A DNA stretch of 47,117 bases from contig QCIB01000012.1 of the NCBI GenBank assembly GCA_003216915.1, forward strand, positions 1-47,117, given 5' to 3'. The notes beneath the pieces are model-generated. The model saw only the letters and a program-made list of their open reading frames with translations, was not told where the DNA came from and made no database searches. A program made the translations under genes and the position numbers. Source of the DNA: Prochlorococcus sp. AG-402-I23. Its GTDB lineage: Bacteria > Cyanobacteriota > Cyanobacteriia > PCC-6307 > Cyanobiaceae. Shown one piece after another: positions 44,972 to 47,117 of the stretch (the first letter of the stretch is position 1; each line of letters begins with the position of its first letter).

Positions 44972-45555
44972 ACTTTAATAGGTTTCTTATCTAATACGAG
45001 ATCAATCAAACCATACTCAACTGCTTCGTTTGGGGACATATAAAAATCTCTATCAGTATCTTCTTTGATAGTGTCATAATCCTTCCCAGTTCTTTTTGAC
45101 AATTCAGTATTGAGTCGCTCTTTTAAGAACAAAATTTCATCTGCTTGAATCCTTATATCACTGGCTTGCCCTCTGGCTCCTCCAAGTGGTTGATGAATCA
45201 TTATTCTTGAATGTCTAAGACTGCTTCTTTTACCTTTAGTTCCTGCCGCAAGCAAAAATGCACCCATACTAGCTGCTAAGCCTACACAAACTGTATGAAT
45301 ATCAGGCTTGACATGTTGCATTGTGTCAAAGATACCCAATCCATCATATACAGATCCGCCTGGTGAATTTATGTACATATAAATGTCCTTATCTGGATCC
45401 TCTGCTTCAAGAAACAATAATTGAGCAACAATTCTATTAGCAGTTTCACTAGTAACTTGTTCTCCCAAAAAGATTATTCTCTCTCTTAGTAGTCTCGAAT
45501 AAATATCAAAGACTCTTTCACTACCGCCAGATTCTTCAAGTACTAAGGGGATCAT
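44968..45555 (-). CDS. clpP: ATP-dependent Clp protease proteolytic subunit
   Basis: ClpP forms the tetradecameric barrel that degrades proteins delivered by ClpC or ClpX. The catalytic triad is intact: S96 in [12 protein letters not shown]121 in [10 protein letters not shown] and D170 in [10 protein letters not shown]. The 195 residues have the normal length and a handle region with [17 protein letters not shown]. Cyanobacteria encode several ClpP paralogues and I cannot say which this is. The stop TAG overlaps the ftsH stop TAA within CTAA (44968-44971). The gene is transcribed away from thf1, with about 80 bases between the two starts. Confidence 0.95.
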   Translation of the reverse strand: MIPLVLEESGGSERVFDIYSRLLRERIIFLGEQVTSETANRIVAQLLFLEAEDPDKDIYMYINSPGGSVYDGLGIFDTMQHVKPDIHTVCVGLAASMGAFLLAAGTKGKRSSLRHSRIMIHQPLGGARGQASDIRIQADEILFLKERLNTELSKRTGKDYDTIKEDTDRDFYMSPNEAVEYGLIDLVLDKKPIKV

Positions 45556-45635
45556 AATAATATTTATCTGTTTATTAGATATTAACGATATTGAGTCAAC
45601 ATACGCTAACCTTATTAAGGTTTACATATAAAAAA

Positions 45636-46247
45636 TTGAAAGAAAAATTGACTGTTTCAGATAGCAAAAAGTTATTTCATGAAAAATTCCCTTTCGTTAT
45701 TCCAGGTTTATATAAAAGAATAGTTGATGAAATGCTTGTCGAACTTAATCTTCTAAACCATCAAAATGATTTTACGCAAGATTATCTCTTTTGTGTAGGT
45801 CTCACCGAAACATTCAAAGAATTAATGAAAGGATACAAACCTGAAAAACATTTAGATCTTCTTTTTGAATCTTTATGCAATTCTACAAATTTTGAAGCGA
45901 AGAACATTAATGAAATATCTCAAAAATCTCAAAAGGAGTTCGATAATAAAACATCTCACGATATTTTAAAATTATTAATAGAAAAAAGTAATCCTAAACT
46001 TTATCCCTCAAGGATTTTAAACTTAGCAATATATATATTAATTTCAAACGCCCAAGATCTTAAAGAGAAAGATGAATCAGAGACAAATAAGATGATTTCT
46101 GATATTTTCGAAAAATTAAACTTATCTGCTAATAAAGCAGAAAAAGATATTGGAATTTATAAAAGCAGTATATCAAAAATGCAACAAGCAAAAGAATTAA
46201 TTGAAGAGCTCAGGACTAAAGATAAGAAAAAAGAAAAAAAACAATAA
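45636..46247 (+). CDS. thf1: Thylakoid formation / photosystem II factor Thf1 (Psb29)
   Basis: Psb29/Thf1 supports PSII repair; in Synechocystis it is reported to stabilise the FtsH2/FtsH3 complex. The protein has the family motifs TVSDSKKLFHEKF, PGLYKRIVDEMLVELNLL, DYLFCVGLTETFKELMKGYKPEKH and LFESLCN. I chose the TTG at 45636, which yields KEKLTVSDSKK and about 203 residues as in other picocyanobacteria. The frame is open to another TTG at 45591, but that adds an unrelated sequence. The lysine-rich C-terminus is a predicted coiled coil. It ends three bases from the convergent 46-residue ORF. Confidence 0.9.
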   Translation: MKEKLTVSDSKKLFHEKFPFVIPGLYKRIVDEMLVELNLLNHQNDFTQDYLFCVGLTETFKELMKGYKPEKHLDLLFESLCNSTNFEAKNINEISQKSQKEFDNKTSHDILKLLIEKSNPKLYPSRILNLAIYILISNAQDLKEKDESETNKMISDIFEKLNLSANKAEKDIGIYKSSISKMQQAKELIEELRTKDKKKEKKQ

Positions 46248-46250
46248 GAC

Positions 46251-46391
46251 TTATTTTTTTAATCTTTTTTTATCTTTCCAAGAGACATAGGATATATAAA
46301 TTACAGCGAATGTTATGAATATAAGTAAAAGGAATGATGTTAGGATAAGTAATTTAGTTAAATAGACTTCATAAGTTAAAAATGAAATCAT
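46251..46391 (-). CDS. 46-residue single-span membrane protein coupled to petN
   Basis: The ORF was read directly: its ATG (complement of 46389-46391) overlaps the petN stop in ATGA, and TAA lies at 46251-46253. It encodes a single hydrophobic helix (about residues 11-36, including [20 protein letters not shown]) with a basic tail WKDKKRLKK, which predicts a stromal C-terminus. The four-base overlap is strong evidence of translational coupling and of a real gene. It resembles the tiny subunits of photosynthetic complexes in size and shape, but I do not recognise it. PetM, PetL, PetG and Psb/Psa small-subunit signatures do not fit. Confidence 0.7.
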   Translation of the reverse strand: MISFLTYEVYLTKLLILTSFLLLIFITFAVIYISYVSWKDKKRLKK

Positions 46392-46489
46392 ACATCAATG
46401 GAACCATCACCATTTCTTCCCCAAACAACCATGGCAATTGAAAAAGTAAAAATTGCAGCTAATGCTGCCCAACCAATTTGAAAGATCAT
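46388..46489 (-). CDS. petN: Cytochrome b6f complex subunit PetN
   Basis: PetN (subunit VIII) is a single-helix peripheral subunit needed for stability of the cytochrome b6f complex in the thylakoid membrane. The 33 residues read as the family does: a hydrophobic helix with [19 protein letters not shown] followed by RNGDGSIDV. The ATG is the complement of 46487-46489. The gene is shorter than usual annotation cut-offs. A coupled 46-residue membrane ORF follows. The upstream 116 bases up to the divergent DUF2103 gene hold its promoter region, but no clear hexamers. Confidence 0.95.
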   Translation of the reverse strand: MIFQIGWAALAAIFTFSIAMVVWGRNGDGSIDV

Positions 46490-46605
46490 TAAATTTATAT
46501 AGCTTATGTAAATATAACAGAACTTCAAAAATTTTTAATCATTTTATAGCTAGATTTAATTTCTCAGAAACATAAATTTCTCAATATAATGAAAATAAAT
46601 CTAAA

Positions 46606-46953
46606 TTGGGAAGGTTAGTATTAAATCATAGTACAAATATAGAAGGTCTAATTCCAATACTTCAAAAGTTAGCACTGGATGTAAATATCAAAACAATAAC
46701 TCCAGCTGCTATTTCAAGAGCTAGGGGAAGATCTTCTAAATTAATAATTAGATTGTCAGTGAAAACTATAAATGGATATAAAGCAATAGCAAGAAAGGGT
46801 AAAACAGCCCAAGAAGTTTTTATTTCAACAGACTTAAGTAAAGATGAATTAAAAGACGATTACGATCGACAAGGATTTTCTGATAATTCTGAAGAACTTC
46901 TAACAAGCTATAAAAATGCTTTTAATCTTTTCGAATCAGAATTTGAAATTTAA
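46606..46953 (+). CDS. DUF2103 family protein
   Basis: The 115-residue protein begins GRLVLNHSTNIEGLIPILQKLA, which is the start typical of DUF2103, a family labelled as predicted metal-binding. A basic section with PAAISRARGRSSKLIIRLSVKT follows, then GYKAIARKGKTAQEVFI. No enzymatic motif is known. The start appears to be TTG at 46606; the ATG at 46589 is out of frame, and no SD-like sequence is visible. It is divergent from petN. The acidic C-terminal tail (from residue 80) looks disordered. Confidence 0.75.
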   Translation: MGRLVLNHSTNIEGLIPILQKLALDVNIKTITPAAISRARGRSSKLIIRLSVKTINGYKAIARKGKTAQEVFISTDLSKDELKDDYDRQGFSDNSEELLTSYKNAFNLFESEFEI

Positions 46954-46966
46954 ATTCAATTCCTAA

Positions 46967-47117
46967 TTAACTTTTGTAAGGTATTATAGGTATTTCAATT
47001 AGCTTTCCTTCTTGGAGATCAGATCTTTTCTCTTGTAATTTTTTGATACATAAAGATACCCTTTTTTCCTTTGCGCAAAATCTTTTTATTTGGTAGTTAG
47101 TAAGTGAGAATGATTCA
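46967..47117 (-). CDS. 3' end of an unidentified gene (truncated by window edge)
   Basis: An open frame enters from the right edge and ends at TAA (complement of 46967-46969), giving 49 C-terminal residues. It reads SFSLTNYQIKRFCAKEKRVS, then a charged helix CIKKLQEKRSDLQEG, and ends KLIEIPIIPYKS. The helix and the hydrophobic last strand look protein-like. It is convergent with the DUF2103 gene and stops 14 bases from it. Too little is visible to name a family. Confidence 0.55.
   Translation of the reverse strand, partial: ESFSLTNYQIKRFCAKEKRVSLCIKKLQEKRSDLQEGKLIEIPIIPYKS

Noticed and set aside
45591..45635. Longer thf1 with TTG start
   Set aside because: The extension is unrelated to Psb29 proteins, which begin close to the TVSD motif; it would also nearly reach the clpP start.
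46241..46260. Possible hairpin AATAAG/CTTATT plus T-run between thf1 and the 46-residue ORF
   Set aside because: The loop would be one base, so the effective stem is only about four A/T pairs, too weak to call a terminator.

Overview
The window looks like chromosomal core sequence from a high-light-adapted Prochlorococcus (an alpha-cyanobacterium). The DNA is strongly A+T-rich and genes are packed tightly. The gene set is that of an oxygenic phototroph: chlP, petN, pcyA, hemA, sipA, psb29/thf1, ccsA and ferredoxin-sulfite reductase, beside Calvin-cycle genes. Several proteins (phosphoribulokinase, PcyA, Thf1, SipA, PetN) read like the marine picocyanobacterial versions. I found no tRNA, rRNA, CRISPR array, transposase, phage gene or other sign of an island. 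No gap longer than about 190 bases lacks a gene.

Layout. 1-5826 (+): prk, accD, a small secreted protein, a Gfo/Idh/MocA oxidoreductase, and class I then class II fructose-bisphosphate aldolase. 5845-8694 (-): a terminator shared by both strands, purQ, purS, a 54-residue zinc-ribbon-like ORF, a CobW-family GTPase and an exported pentapeptide-repeat protein. 8767-11401 (+): a uracil-phosphoribosyltransferase-like protein, a small membrane protein and ilvD. 11423-18373 (-): a run of glpX, hemA, glgC, gnd, pgl, a CIA30-family protein and an unknown. 18560-19318 (+): rpe. 19340-24222 (-): typA, DUF309, lptB and ccsA, preceded by a VanY-like peptidase. Then chlP (+), glyS (-) and sir (+). 29698-35413 (-): rpsB, tsf, an unknown, recG and a VanX-like dipeptidase. 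35543-40236 (-): pcyA-devB-devC-devA, a 49-residue ORF and a glycosyltransferase. 40278-47117: an M16 protease pair, sipA, ftsH, clpP, thf1, petN plus a 46-residue membrane ORF, a DUF2103 protein and the 3' end of an unknown gene.

Two functional themes stand out. The left half holds many enzymes of carbon fixation and sugar-phosphate turnover (Prk, both aldolases, GlpX, Rpe, Gnd, Pgl, GlgC). The right end holds photosystem and membrane quality-control factors (SipA, FtsH, ClpP, Psb29) next to PetN.

The most interesting signal is not a gene. It is an interleaved pair of perfect 9-bp and 8-bp complementary segments between a likely rpsB promoter and the rpsB start, with the topology of an H-type RNA pseudoknot and a displaced GGAGG inside it. 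Other points of interest are four small ORFs under 60 residues, a perfect 13-bp dyad between glpX and rpe, and a proteobacterial-type phosphoribulokinase without the N-terminal regulatory cysteines. I see no convincing new multi-gene defence or mobile system. All family assignments come from recognising motifs by eye, not from searches.
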